Positions 54,822 to 63,969 of a DNA stretch of 64,000 nt are shown here, piece by piece. The position numbers and the translations under genes were made by a program. The stretch is from Asanoa iriomotensis (GTDB lineage: Bacteria > Actinomycetota > Actinomycetes > Mycobacteriales > Micromonosporaceae), in the NCBI RefSeq assembly GCF_016862515.1, contig NZ_BONC01000030.1, positions 1-64,000 on the forward strand, read 5' to 3'. Within the stretch, counting starts at the first letter, position 1, and each line of letters opens with the position of its first letter. A model generated the notes under the pieces. That model searched no databases. It was not told the DNA's origin and worked only from the letters and a program-made list of their open reading frames with translations.

Positions 54822-55556
54822 GTGAGGGCTCTTCTCACCTCGTCCGGGATCAAGAACGGCAGCATCCACGACGCGCTGGTCGACCTGCTGGGCAAACCGA
54901 TCGCCGAGGCCAACGCCCTGTTCATCCCGACCGCCATCTACCCGTTCCCCGGCGGGGCCGGCGCGGCGTGGCGAGCGATCACCGGCCAGGGCCCGTCGCC
55001 GCTGGCCGGGCTGGGCTGGAAGTCGTTGGGTGTCCTGGAGCTGACGGCGCTGCCGAGCATCGAGGAGGCGGCCTGGGTGCCGACGGTCCAGGAGGCCGAC
55101 GCGCTGCTGGTCTGGGGCGGTGACCCGCTGTTCCTAGCCAACTGGATGCGGCGCTCCGGCCTGACCGCTCTCCTGCCGACGTTGCGCTCGGAGGCGGTCT
55201 ACGTCGGGGTGAGCGCCGGCAGCATCGCCGCCGCCCACACCTTCGTCGAGACCTACGTCGATCCGCCCCGGGGCAGCGACGGGCCACTGAAGTCCGAGGA
55301 CGTCGTCTTCAGCACGCCTGAGGGCGACGTCGACCGGATCCTGGTCACCGGGCAGGGTGCGGGGCTCGTCGACTTCGCGGTGATCCCGCACCTGGAGCAC
55401 CCGCACCACCTCGACGCGTCCCTGGCCAACGCGGAGAAGTGGGCGGCGCGGATTCCCGCACCGACTTACGCGATCGACGACGAGAGCGCCATCAGCGTGG
55501 TCGACGGCACCGCCACGGTCGTCTCCGAGGGGCATTGGAGGTTGTTTGAGCCGTGA
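54822..55556 (+). CDS. S51-family peptidase (dipeptidase E-like)
   Basis: This 244-residue enzyme has the S51 nucleophile elbow YVGVSAGSIAAA and ALLVWGGDPLFLANWM before it, plus the His-containing AVIPHLEHPHHLD after it. Members are Asp-specific dipeptidases or cyanophycinase-like. GTG 54822 with AGGAAGGTG upstream is the start; a longer frame from 54753 has no ribosome site. It stands alone, convergent with the O-methyltransferase gene, six bases between stops. Confidence 0.82.
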   Translation: MRALLTSSGIKNGSIHDALVDLLGKPIAEANALFIPTAIYPFPGGAGAAWRAITGQGPSPLAGLGWKSLGVLELTALPSIEEAAWVPTVQEADALLVWGGDPLFLANWMRRSGLTALLPTLRSEAVYVGVSAGSIAAAHTFVETYVDPPRGSDGPLKSEDVVFSTPEGDVDRILVTGQGAGLVDFAVIPHLEHPHHLDASLANAEKWAARIPAPTYAIDDESAISVVDGTATVVSEGHWRLFEP

Positions 55557-55562
55557 CCCCAG

Positions 55563-56894
55563 CTATCGCGCGACCCGGCAGTCGATGACGACAAGACCGG
55601 ACCCGGCCGGATGGACCGCGGCGGTGGTCAACCCGGCGCGTGCGGCCAGCGCGCTGTAGTCCTCGACAGTGCGTTCGCGACCGCCCGCCAGAACCAGCAT
55701 CCGCAGGTCCATCTCCGCGAACGTCGCCGGGTCGTCGCCAGCCGTGCCGTGCGACTCGACGATCACCACGCGCCCGCCCGCACCGCCCGCACGAGTGGCT
55801 GAACCGCCTGCGCCAGCGGCCGCGGCGCGTCGGTCGGTGGCTGCGCCCCGTTGGTCGGTAGGCGCGCCGCGTTCCTCCGCGCCTGCGCTTCGTTGGTCGC
55901 TGGGCGTGCCGTGTTGGTGGGTGGCGGCGCCGTGTTCCTCGGTGTCCGCGGGGTGATGGTCGGTGGGGGTGCCGTGTTGGTGGGTGGCGGCGTCGCGTTC
56001 CTCCGTGTCCGCGCCGTGTTGGTGGGTGGCCGCGCCGTGTTCCTCCGTGTCCGTGCCGCGTTGGTCGGTGGGCGCGCCGTGTTCCTCCGCGTCCGCGCGG
56101 GCGGCCTCCGCGCAGCGGCGCAGGATCGTGGTTGCCTGCTCGTCGGGCCAGTCGTGCAGGACCGCGCACAGCAGGTAGACGTCGCCCCCGGCGGGCAGTG
56201 GGTCGAAGAAGCTCTGGCCCGCGAACTCGCACCGGTCGGCCAAGCCCTGCTCGGCCAGGAAAGCGCGCCCCCGTGCCACCGTGCCCGGCAGGTCGAGCAA
56301 CGTCGCACGCATGTCAGGGTTCGACCGCAGCACCTCGGCCACCAGCGAACCGGTGCCGCCGCCAACGTCGACAAGGTGGCGCACCCCCGACCAGTCGATC
56401 GCCCCGGCCGCCGTGGTCCGGGTCGAGGACGCCATCGAGGCGTCGAACGACGCCGCCATGTCCGGGTGGGCGGCGAGCCAGTCCCAATACGGCGTGCCGA
56501 ATGCCGCCTCCCACGCCGGCATGCCCGTGCGGATCGTGTGCAGCAGTTCCGTGAACGCCAGGTCCATACGGCCGCCGAACTCGTCCAGGGCGAACGCGGT
56601 CCGCATGCCGGCCGGATGGTCGGACCGCAACAGCGACGACACGTCGGTGAGCGCGAACTCGCCCGGCGACGGCTCCGCGAACACCCCATGGCCCGCGAGG
56701 TGCCGCAGCAGCCGGCCCAGCGCGTCCCTGTCGGTGCCGGACCGCGAAGCGAGATCCTCGACGCGCGAGACCCCTCCGGCGATCAGGTCGGCCAGGCGCA
56801 ACGTGGCCGCCACCCGGACCGCCATCGGCGTCACCAGGTCGGCCAGTGGGGCCAACCGCCGCCAGGCTTCCTCGGATGAGGAGGAGGAGCTCAC
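55563..56894 (-). CDS. O-methyltransferase with His-rich repeat insertion
   Basis: This 443-residue protein is a plant-type (AcnO/Methyltransf_2) O-methyltransferase. It has an N-terminal dimerisation winged helix (about 10-95) and a SAM domain with LVDVGGGTGSLVAEVL (about 174). AVLHDWPDEQATTILRRC (about 244) should contain the catalytic His. Family members are about 340 residues; the excess is a low-complexity block (267-357) of imperfect 15-residue units like ADTEEHGAATHQHGT. It is inserted before the RVVIVESHG strand. The enzyme may still fold if the block loops out. Substrate unknown; no biosynthetic partners nearby. Confidence 0.82.
   Translation of the reverse strand: MSSSSSSEEAWRRLAPLADLVTPMAVRVAATLRLADLIAGGVSRVEDLASRSGTDRDALGRLLRHLAGHGVFAEPSPGEFALTDVSSLLRSDHPAGMRTAFALDEFGGRMDLAFTELLHTIRTGMPAWEAAFGTPYWDWLAAHPDMAASFDASMASSTRTTAAGAIDWSGVRHLVDVGGGTGSLVAEVLRSNPDMRATLLDLPGTVARGRAFLAEQGLADRCEFAGQSFFDPLPAGGDVYLLCAVLHDWPDEQATTILRRCAEAARADAEEHGAPTDQRGTDTEEHGAATHQHGADTEERDAATHQHGTPTDHHPADTEEHGAATHQHGTPSDQRSAGAEERGAPTDQRGAATDRRAAAAGAGGSATRAGGAGGRVVIVESHGTAGDDPATFAEMDLRMLVLAGGRERTVEDYSALAARAGLTTAAVHPAGSGLVVIDCRVAR
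55824..56096 (-). repeat. In-frame minisatellite within the O-methyltransferase gene
   Basis: About 270 bases of imperfect short units, longer periods near 45 bases, encode His/Glu/Thr/Gln-rich residues 267-357. The length keeps the reading frame. Such tandem repeats change copy number easily, so alleles are likely to vary between strains. Confidence 0.7.
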
Positions 56895-57013
56895 CTTCCC
56901 AAGCTAGCCCGCTGTCGTTTCTGTACAAGACGGCCGGCGGGCGGGGTTCGTAGCATGGGGCACGGCGTGCGGCACGGGGCGTGCGTCTGACGAGAACGAG
57001 GAGAGAAGCAACC

Positions 57014-57592
57014 ATGCGCGAACTGGTCTACACCGGCTTCATGTCGCTTGACGGCGTTGTCGATTCGCCCGGCGGTGGGCCGGGGGAGGAGCACCGCAGC
57101 GCCGGTTGGGTGTTCAAGGACCTCGAGTTCGTACCCGAGGTCTGGTCGATCAAGGGTGAGGAGCTCGCGGAGACCTCCGCGCTGCTGTTCGGGCGGCGCA
57201 GCTACGAAGCGTTCGCATCGACCTGGCCCGACTCCGAGGACCACATCAGCTACAAGGAGCTGCCCAAGTACGTCCTGTCGAGCACGCTGGCCGACGACGC
57301 GATCGTCGATGGCTGGGGTCCGATCACGATCCTCCGCTCGGTCGACGACCTCGTCGCTCTCAAGAAGGGCGAGGGCGGTGCGATCTTCATCCACGGCAGC
57401 GCCGACCTCGCCCGGCGGCTGTCCGACGCGGGGCTGATCGACCGCTACCACCTGCTGGTCTTCCCGGTTCTGCTCGGCGGCGGCAGCAGCTTGTTCACCG
57501 ACACTGACAAGGCCAAGCAGATGTTGCGCCTGCGCGACTCCGAGGCCTATTCCAACGGCATCCTCAAGCTGATCTACGACGTCGTCAGCTGA
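57014..57592 (+). CDS. Dihydrofolate reductase-family (RibD C-terminal-like) protein
   Basis: This 192-residue protein begins RELVYTGFMSLDGVVDSPGG, the start of DHFR/RibD C-terminal-like proteins. ALLFGRRSYEAF follows and IFIHGSADLARRLSDAGLID holds the NADPH-binding region. These stand-alone proteins reduce unknown substrates and are not true folate enzymes. GAGGAGAG precedes the ATG. Its 3' end overlaps the convergent AraC-type gene by 19 bases. Confidence 0.85.
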   Translation: MRELVYTGFMSLDGVVDSPGGGPGEEHRSAGWVFKDLEFVPEVWSIKGEELAETSALLFGRRSYEAFASTWPDSEDHISYKELPKYVLSSTLADDAIVDGWGPITILRSVDDLVALKKGEGGAIFIHGSADLARRLSDAGLIDRYHLLVFPVLLGGGSSLFTDTDKAKQMLRLRDSEAYSNGILKLIYDVVS

Positions 57593-58284
57593 TCCAGCGG
57601 CATGGAGATCGCGCCGCCGGTGCCTGAGCGGAGCTGGCGGACCGAGCGGCCGACGTACCGGCGCAGCCCGCGGATCAGGTGCGGCTCGTCGAAGTAGTCC
57701 AGTTTGGACAGCACGTCCGCGACCGGCGTGCCGGCGGCCAGCAGCGTCGCCGCGTCGCGGGCGCGCTCGATCTGCCGCACCGCGCCCTGGGTCATCCCGG
57801 TCGCCGTCCGGAACCGGCGTTCGAGGGTCCGGGCCGAGACGTCGGGGCGGTAGCCGCGGCGCACGTCGGTGACGAGCGGGTCGCGCACCACGGCACCCGC
57901 CCGCACCAGACGCGCGACCAGGGCCTCGACGTCGTCGGGGCGCGGCGTCTCCCAGCGGGAGCCGTCGAGCCAGAACGCCCGGTGCGTGGTGTCGGGCAGC
58001 ACGGCTCCGCCGTCGACGAGGTCGGGGGTGGGCACGGCCCGCAACGAGGTGCCGACCGCGAAGTCGACGCCGACGAACGTCGCCCCCTCGGGTACGGGTG
58101 CCGTGCTGGTACGCGTCTCGGGACCGGTGATGCTCGCGTACGCCCGCCCCGCCTGCTGGTGGAACACCAGGCCCCACGACACCGCGGCGACCGACGTCAT
58201 CTCGGTGACGTCGTCGCTCGTGCACGTCCACACGCTCGAGATCCACGGCGAGTCGGACGCCCGCGTCTCGAACAACAGTGCCAT
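57574..58284 (-). CDS. AraC-family transcriptional regulator
   Basis: This 236-residue regulator has an N-terminal sensing domain (about 1-130) and a C-terminal AraC helix-turn-helix pair (about 145-220: VSARTLERRFRTATGMTQGA, then LDYFDEPHLIRGLRRYVGRS). The second helix has the usual Y-F-D-x-x-H-x-x-R pattern. It starts MALLFETRASDS at 58284 and is divergent from the RidA gene, which it may control. Confidence 0.82.
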   Translation of the reverse strand: MALLFETRASDSPWISSVWTCTSDDVTEMTSVAAVSWGLVFHQQAGRAYASITGPETRTSTAPVPEGATFVGVDFAVGTSLRAVPTPDLVDGGAVLPDTTHRAFWLDGSRWETPRPDDVEALVARLVRAGAVVRDPLVTDVRRGYRPDVSARTLERRFRTATGMTQGAVRQIERARDAATLLAAGTPVADVLSKLDYFDEPHLIRGLRRYVGRSVRQLRSGTGGAISMPLDQLTTS

Positions 58285-58338
58285 CGGACCAGGATAAACT
58301 GGGGATTCGCGCTCCACATACGGGGGATTGGAGCTGCT

Positions 58339-58779
58339 GTGACGATTCAAAAGTCGACGTTTGATCTGGGCGTGCCGTGGGAGGACGCCGCCGGTTACGC
58401 GCAGGCGGTGATGGTCGACGACACGCTCTACATTTCGGGACAGCTGGGTCATCGCAAGGACGGCACGCTCGTGTCGCCGGCGCCCGACGGCGCGCAGAGT
58501 GTCGACCAGTCCGTCATGCGGGACCAGATGGCCCAGACGTACGCGAACGCCCGCGAAGTTCTGGCGCACTTCGGCTGCACGTTCGACAACGTGGTCGAGG
58601 AGGTCGTGTTCGCGACCGACATCGGTGCGGCGCTGGCGGTGATGCGCGGGGTCCGCGACGACATCTACACCGACGTCGCCAAGCCGAAGGTCACCAACAC
58701 CACCGTCGGCGTCACCTCGCTCGCATTGCCGGGTCAGGCTGTGGAGATCAAGTTCGTCGCACTCAGGACACGTGGATGA
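58339..58779 (+). CDS. RidA-family protein
   Basis: This 146-residue protein resembles RidA/YjgF enamine/imine deaminases. It has YAQAVMVDDTLYISGQLGHR, NAREVLAHFGCTFDNVVEEV, and the late IKFVALRT strand. The usual catalytic Arg near the end of the fold is not evident, as KPKVTNTTVGVTSLALPG takes its place, so activity may differ. GTG 58339 has GGAG upstream. It overlaps the convergent oxidoreductase gene by 17 bases. Confidence 0.8.
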   Translation: MTIQKSTFDLGVPWEDAAGYAQAVMVDDTLYISGQLGHRKDGTLVSPAPDGAQSVDQSVMRDQMAQTYANAREVLAHFGCTFDNVVEEVVFATDIGAALAVMRGVRDDIYTDVAKPKVTNTTVGVTSLALPGQAVEIKFVALRTRG

Positions 58780-59698
58780 CGATCTTGCCGCGGCGGCCGC
58801 GCTGTTCGAGGGCCTCGTAGGCCGATCGCGTCTCGGTCAGTGGGAGCACGCGGTCGACGACCGGGACCAGCTTGCCGTGGTCGACCAGGTCGGCGAGGGA
58901 GCGCAGGTCGTCGTGCGACGGCGAGACGATGAAGAAGGTCCCGCGGACGCCGTGCCGGGCCGCCTCCTGCTCGTCGGGCGGCGCCGACAGGCTCACCAGG
59001 ACGCCGCCGCGCTTCAGCACCGTCCACGAGCGTGACTGGGTCTCGCCGCCGACGAGGTCGACGACAACGTCGACATCGCGTACGTGGTCCTCGAAGCGCT
59101 CGCTGGTGTAGTCGACGACCTGCGAAGCGCCGAGGTCCGCCACGAACTGCCGATGGTCGGGCCCGGCGGTCGCGATCACGTGCCCGCCGAGCGCGGCGGC
59201 GATCTGCACGACGTAGGTGCCCACGCCACCGGCCGCGCCGTGCACCAGCACGCGCTGGCCCGGCCGTAGCCCGGCGTGGTTGACGAGCGCCTGCCACGCG
59301 CTCAGCCCCGCCAGCGGGACCGCCGCGGCGTGGTCGTGGTCGATCGACGCCGGCTTGGGCGCGAGGATGTCCGCGGGCAGCGCCACGAACTCCGCGGCCG
59401 CGCCGTCGTGCACGAACGGAATCAGCCCGAACACCTCCTCGCCAACGGCGAGAGCGCCGCCCGCGACGACTCCGGAGAACTCGTGCGACGGGATGACCGG
59501 CGTGCGCTCGGGACCGGTCCCGTCGCTGCGGTACGTCCACGTCTCCGCCCAGGTGAGCTCCTGCGGGGTGATCGAGGCCGACTTCACGGCCACCAGCACC
59601 TCGCCGGGCCCCGGCTCGGGTCGCGGGGCGCTCTCGTAGACGAGCTGTTCGGGTCCGCCGCGGGCGTGCGCCCTCACGGCCTGCATCGTGGCCATCAC
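58763..59698 (-). CDS. NADPH-dependent MDR oxidoreductase
   Basis: This 311-residue protein is a zinc-free medium-chain reductase. It begins MQAVRAHARGGPEQLVYESA and has the cofactor motif VLVHGAAGGVGTYVVQIAAA (about 150). The C-terminal end TRSAYEALEQRGRRGKIVIH is typical. It should reduce quinones or enals. Several Met and one GTG start codon lie within five residues of each other; the choice does not matter for function. Confidence 0.85.
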   Translation of the reverse strand: MMATMQAVRAHARGGPEQLVYESAPRPEPGPGEVLVAVKSASITPQELTWAETWTYRSDGTGPERTPVIPSHEFSGVVAGGALAVGEEVFGLIPFVHDGAAAEFVALPADILAPKPASIDHDHAAAVPLAGLSAWQALVNHAGLRPGQRVLVHGAAGGVGTYVVQIAAALGGHVIATAGPDHRQFVADLGASQVVDYTSERFEDHVRDVDVVVDLVGGETQSRSWTVLKRGGVLVSLSAPPDEQEAARHGVRGTFFIVSPSHDDLRSLADLVDHGKLVPVVDRVLPLTETRSAYEALEQRGRRGKIVIHVS

Positions 59699-59745
59699 CC
59701 TGAGCCTAATGGCGTGGCGGCGTCCGCCCGGGGTAGAGCATCATC

Positions 59746-60294
59746 GTGTCCGTGGTTGATCCAGGAGCGTCCCGGCTCGCGCTGCGTGTCCCCGAGGCGG
59801 ACGACCGGGATCGGTTGTTCGCTCTCTACTCGGATCCGCTGGTCTGGGGCCCGGATCCGGTTTCGCGGCACGAAGAGCCGGCACAGACCCAGGAGATGAT
59901 CGAGCGCTGGCGGGCGGCCTGGGACCGCGACGGCCTCGGCATGTGGACGGCGTGGGCCGGTGCCGAGTTCGTCGGGATCGGCGGCTGCGCGGTCCGCGCC
60001 GGCGTGGCGTGGAACCTCGGCTACCGGCTGCGCCCGCCGTGCTGGGGCCGCGGCTACGCCCAGGAGATCAGCGCGGCCGCGATCGCGGCGGCCCGGGCGC
60101 GCAACCCCGCGCTGCCAATCACCGCCTACCTGGTCGAAGGCAACGACCGGTCCCTGCGTACGGTCGAGCGGACCGGCCTGAAGCAGGTCTGGCGCGGCCC
60201 GGACGCGGGCAACCCGAACCCGACCGCGACAAGGCTGCTCTACAGCGACCAGCCACTGTCGCCGAGCGTGCTGACCGCCTTGACGGTGGCCTGA
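59746..60294 (+). CDS. GNAT-family N-acetyltransferase
   Basis: This 182-residue protein fits the RimJ/RimL-type GNAT fold: RLALRVPEADDRDRLFALYS, EFVGIGGCAVRAGVAWNLGY, then the acetyl-CoA loop RPPCWGRGYAQEISAAAIAA (R-x-x-G-x-G/A pattern), and ITAYLVEGNDRSLRTVERTG. It is directly followed by the BtrH-like gene, whose GTG comes right after its stop. The pair may act in one pathway. Confidence 0.82.
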   Translation: MSVVDPGASRLALRVPEADDRDRLFALYSDPLVWGPDPVSRHEEPAQTQEMIERWRAAWDRDGLGMWTAWAGAEFVGIGGCAVRAGVAWNLGYRLRPPCWGRGYAQEISAAAIAAARARNPALPITAYLVEGNDRSLRTVERTGLKQVWRGPDAGNPNPTATRLLYSDQPLSPSVLTALTVA

Positions 60295-61293
60295 GTGATC
60301 ATCGAACGGGTCGACTTCCCTGGCGGCCGGCACTGCGAGACCACCACGCTGGGCGCCCTGCTGCGGCACGCGGGCGTCGACCTGTCCGAGCCGATGCTGT
60401 TCGGCCTGGGTGCGGGCCTGGCCTTCATCTACTGGGACGCGAAGAACATGGCCTTCCCGTTCCTCGGCGGCCGCACCAAACCGCTGGAGATCGCCCGGAC
60501 GGTGGCGGACGGACTGGGCCTCACACTGGAGGTACGGGAGACCGCGTCACCGCGCACGGCCTGGCGACACGTCGAATCCGCGCTGGCCGACGGCCGCCCG
60601 GTCGGCCTGCAGCTCGACTGCTACCACCTCGACTACTTCACCACGAAGGTCCACTTCGGTGGCCACGTCGTCGCCATGTACGGCTACGACGACAGCCACG
60701 CCCACCTGGTCGACACGGCCCAACAGGGCGGCACGGTGACGACCACGCTGGCGAGCCTCGAACGCGCCCGCGCCGAACGCGGCCCGATGACCGCCCGCCA
60801 CCTCTCCTTCACGATCGCCGCCCCGGCCGAGACGACCGCCCTGGAAAGAGCGATCCGGACGGCGGTCCGCGCCAACGCGCACGCGTTCCTCAACCCGCCG
60901 ATCGCCAACCTCGGCCACCGCGGCATCGCCAAGGCCGCCCGCCAGGTCCGCGGCTGGCTGGACCGGGCCACCGACCCGGCCCACGACCTCCCGCTGGCCG
61001 CGACCCTGATGGAACGCGGCGGCACCGGCGGCGCCCTCTTCCGCGCCATGTACCGCGACTTCCTCGCCGAGGCCACCACCATCGTCGACGACGACAACAT
61101 AAGCCACGGTCACCGGCTGTACGCCGAGATCGCCCCGCTCTGGACCGAGGTCGCCGACCACGTCACCGCCGCCGGCCGGACGGGCGACCCCCACCACCTC
61201 ACCCAGGCCTCGGCAATCCTGAGCGACCTGGCGGAACAGGAGCGCCGAGCCATGGAAACCCTGCGGTCAACCCGCGAAGCGGGGGGTAGGTAG
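60295..61293 (+). CDS. BtrH N-terminal-like / DUF4872 protein
   Basis: This 332-residue protein has a BtrH-like papain-type N-terminal domain (about 1-140). It shows the possible nucleophile Cys in GGRHCETTTLGALLRHAG, a His in HFGGHVVAMYGYDD, and an Asp after it in LVDTAQQGGTV. A DUF4872-type C-terminal part (about 150-320) follows. In butirosin synthesis BtrH transfers an acyl side chain from a carrier protein to the aminoglycoside. Here no carrier protein or aminoglycoside genes are nearby, so the substrate is unknown. It is probably co-transcribed with the GNAT gene. Confidence 0.75.
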   Translation: MIIERVDFPGGRHCETTTLGALLRHAGVDLSEPMLFGLGAGLAFIYWDAKNMAFPFLGGRTKPLEIARTVADGLGLTLEVRETASPRTAWRHVESALADGRPVGLQLDCYHLDYFTTKVHFGGHVVAMYGYDDSHAHLVDTAQQGGTVTTTLASLERARAERGPMTARHLSFTIAAPAETTALERAIRTAVRANAHAFLNPPIANLGHRGIAKAARQVRGWLDRATDPAHDLPLAATLMERGGTGGALFRAMYRDFLAEATTIVDDDNISHGHRLYAEIAPLWTEVADHVTAAGRTGDPHHLTQASAILSDLAEQERRAMETLRSTREAGGR

Positions 61294-62112
61294 GCCGCGG
61301 GCACCCGGGTCGAGCAGCAGCGTCTGGCCCGCCAGCGGTGCCGGGTCGCCGCCCACCCGGGCCGACGTCACCGCCAGCAGATCCAGGTCGGGCCCCACGA
61401 ACGCGCAGCGGGTCGGTTTGGAAACAGGCACGGTGACGACCCGGTCGACGGTGCCGTCGGGTGCGTAACGCACGATGCGCCCCCCGCCGAACTTGCAGTT
61501 CCAGACGAACCCGTCCGCGTCGACCGTCACCCCGTCCGGGAACCACGGATGGTCCTCGTCGGACACGAACACCGAACCCGCGCCGACCCAACCCGACGGC
61601 GACACCGGGTACGCGCGGATCTGCCGCACCGTCGAGTCCACGTGGTACATCGTCGAACCGTCCGGGCTCCACGCCGGCCCGTTCGAGCAGACGATCCCGC
61701 CGAAGGCGCGCAGGACGGTCAACGACCCGTCCAGGCGGTAGAACACGCCGAGCGGCTCCTGCTCCGCCATGTGCATCGACCCGAACCAGAACGCCCCCGA
61801 CTGGTCGACCGCCCCGTCGTTGAGGCGGGTGCCGGGCGCGGTGTCGATGGCGCGAACCACCTCGACCTTGCCCGTGTCGACGTCGCAGAAGGCGATCGCG
61901 TCGCGCAACGCCGCCACCAGCCCGCCGCCCGCCCGCAGCGCGACGCTGCCGACCAGGTCGGGCACCGCCAGCGTCAGCACCGGCCCGGCCGGCCACGACA
62001 TCGCGTAGATCCGGCGTTCGAGGATGTCGACCCAGTAGAACCTCGACCCGTCCCACAGCGCGCTCTCGCCGAGCGTGCACGGGATGTCGCTGAGCACAGT
62101 CACGTCAGTCAT
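61267..62112 (-). CDS. SMP-30/gluconolactonase-family sugar lactonase
   Basis: This 281-residue beta-propeller protein begins CTLGESALWDGSRFYWVDIL, with the metal-binding Glu. It has TRLNDGAVDQSGAFWFGSMH, CSNGPAWSPDGSTMYHVDS and HPWFPDGVTVDADGFVWNC, which hold the Asn and Asp ligands. It should open sugar lactones such as galactono- or arabinono-lactone. It is the last gene of the ABC sugar transporter operon and overlaps the permease gene by eight bases. This links the operon to oxidative pentose, hexose or uronate catabolism. Confidence 0.85.
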   Translation of the reverse strand: MTDVTVLSDIPCTLGESALWDGSRFYWVDILERRIYAMSWPAGPVLTLAVPDLVGSVALRAGGGLVAALRDAIAFCDVDTGKVEVVRAIDTAPGTRLNDGAVDQSGAFWFGSMHMAEQEPLGVFYRLDGSLTVLRAFGGIVCSNGPAWSPDGSTMYHVDSTVRQIRAYPVSPSGWVGAGSVFVSDEDHPWFPDGVTVDADGFVWNCKFGGGRIVRYAPDGTVDRVVTVPVSKPTRCAFVGPDLDLLAVTSARVGGDPAPLAGQTLLLDPGARGLPTPRFAG

Positions 62113-63049
62113 GGGCCTTCTCCCGGCCGTAGGCGAACAGGATCGCGAGGATGACCAGGCCGTAGATGACCAGGCGGCCGTACTCGGGGACGCGCTGCGC
62201 CGCGAGGAACGTGGTCACCGCCACCAGGGTCAGCGAGCCGGCGATGACGCCCAGGTAGTGGCCGCGGCCGCCGAGGATGGAGACGCCGCCGACCACGACG
62301 GCCGCGATCGACTCGAAGAGGTACGGGTCGCCGAGGCCGAGCGACGGCTGCCCGCCGTACGCGACGAGCGCGATCCCGGCCAGCGCCGCGAACACCCCGC
62401 TGAGCGTGTAGAGCGCAACGGTCACGCCCCGCACCCCGACGCCCGACAGGAACGCCGCGGTCGGGTTGACGCCGACGGCGTACACCCGGCGCCCGAAGGT
62501 CGTCAGCGTCAACAGCACGGTCATGAACAGGCCGACGCCCACCCAGAGGAATAGTTGGGCCGGCAGCGCGCCGGAGAACAGGCTACGCAGGGGCGACGGC
62601 GCGTACGAGCCGCACGACGCACAGGTGAGACCCTTCGAGAGGCCCAGCGTCAGGCCCTGCATCACGCCGTTCATGCCGAGCGTCATCACGACGGCCGGCA
62701 CGCCGAGCCAGGCGACGCCGAGGCCGTTGCCGAGCCCGACCAGCGCACCCACGCCGAGCGCCAGCAGGATCGCCACCGGGGCCCGCGAGGTCTGGCCCAG
62801 GCTCGCCGTGGTGAGCACGATCGCGGCGCCGTTGAGCACCCACGGTATCGACAGGTCGATGCCGCCCACGAGCACGACGAGCATCTGCCCGGCCGCGACG
62901 AACCCGGTGAAGCTCGCGACGACCAGCATCCCGCGCAGGCTCGACCAGGACGCGAAACCGGGGTGCAGGATCGCGCCGACGACCAGCACGGCGACGGTGC
63001 CGGCGAGCGCGTAGAGAACGCGGCGGGCGCCGGGGGAGTCCAGCGTCAT
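62105..63049 (-). CDS. Sugar ABC transporter permease (RbsC type), second
   Basis: This 314-residue membrane protein has about ten hydrophobic helices and RbsC-type motifs: GQMLVVLVGGIDLSIPWVLN, TFGRRVYAVGVNPTAAFLSG and SIAAVVVGGVSILGGRGHYL. It pairs with the upstream permease as a heterodimer (as in YtfT/YjfF or RhaP/RhaQ). Its start overlaps the upstream stop by four bases. Confidence 0.85.
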   Translation of the reverse strand: MTLDSPGARRVLYALAGTVAVLVVGAILHPGFASWSSLRGMLVVASFTGFVAAGQMLVVLVGGIDLSIPWVLNGAAIVLTTASLGQTSRAPVAILLALGVGALVGLGNGLGVAWLGVPAVVMTLGMNGVMQGLTLGLSKGLTCASCGSYAPSPLRSLFSGALPAQLFLWVGVGLFMTVLLTLTTFGRRVYAVGVNPTAAFLSGVGVRGVTVALYTLSGVFAALAGIALVAYGGQPSLGLGDPYLFESIAAVVVGGVSILGGRGHYLGVIAGSLTLVAVTTFLAAQRVPEYGRLVIYGLVILAILFAYGREKAHD

Positions 63050-63969
63050 GACAACCTCCGGCGGCGGACGAACACGGTGCCGAGCAGCACCGCCACGACC
63101 AGGAACAGGCCCTGGAACAGCGACTGGTAGAGCGGGTCGATGCCCGCGAAGAACAGGATGTCGATGACGAGCGTCAGGGCGACCGCACCGGCGACGGCGC
63201 CGAGGGCGCTGCCCCGACCGCCGCTGAACGCGACCCCACCGACGACGACCGACGCGATCGAGGTGAGGATGAACGGCGTGCCCGCGTTGGCGTCGCCGGC
63301 GGTGGTGGTCGACACGTAGAACACCGCCGCCAGCGCACCGCACAGGCCGGACAGCGCGTACACCTTGAGCTTCACGGCGGCCGCCGGCACGCCGACCGCG
63401 CGGGCGCTGCTCTCGTCGCTGCCGACGGCGTACACCCGCATCCCGAACCGGGTCCGGCGCAGCACCAGCCAGCCGGCCACCGCGAGCCCGAGCCAGATCA
63501 ACCCGGTCGGTGCGGCGGGGTTCGTCAGCACCTGGCGCACCGGGTAGGGGATCGAGCCGCCGGGCGCGGGCAGCACCCGCAGCGCGAGCCCGCTGAAGAT
63601 CGACAGCGTTGCCAAGGTGGTCAGGATCGGCGCTATCCGGCCGTAGGCGACCACGAGCCCGTTGAGCGCGCCGCAGGCGGTGCCGAGCGCCAGCACCGCG
63701 AAGATCCAGGGGATCGACGCCGTCGCCGCGGTCACCGCCACGCAGAGGCTGACGACGCCGCCGACCGACAGGTCGATCCCGCCGGTGAGCACGACCAGGC
63801 TCTGTCCGATGGCGACGAACACCAGCGGCAGTGTGGTGTTGAGGATCGACAGGTAGTCGAACGACGTGGGGAACCGGCCCAGCCGCGACGTGTAGACGAC
63901 GAGGTAGGCGACCGCGGTCGCGGCCAGCACCAGGTAGCCGAGGCTCACCCGGCGCAACGCGTCACGCAT
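63046..63969 (-). CDS. Sugar ABC transporter permease (RbsC type), first
   Basis: This 307-residue permease has VFVAIGQSLVVLTGGIDLSV, RTRFGMRVYAVGSDESSARA and SVVVGGVAFSGGRGSALGAV, the RbsC landmarks. It overlaps the ATPase gene upstream (ATGCGTGA) and the second permease downstream, so the three are translated together. Confidence 0.85.
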   Translation of the reverse strand: MRDALRRVSLGYLVLAATAVAYLVVYTSRLGRFPTSFDYLSILNTTLPLVFVAIGQSLVVLTGGIDLSVGGVVSLCVAVTAATASIPWIFAVLALGTACGALNGLVVAYGRIAPILTTLATLSIFSGLALRVLPAPGGSIPYPVRQVLTNPAAPTGLIWLGLAVAGWLVLRRTRFGMRVYAVGSDESSARAVGVPAAAVKLKVYALSGLCGALAAVFYVSTTTAGDANAGTPFILTSIASVVVGGVAFSGGRGSALGAVAGAVALTLVIDILFFAGIDPLYQSLFQGLFLVVAVLLGTVFVRRRRLS

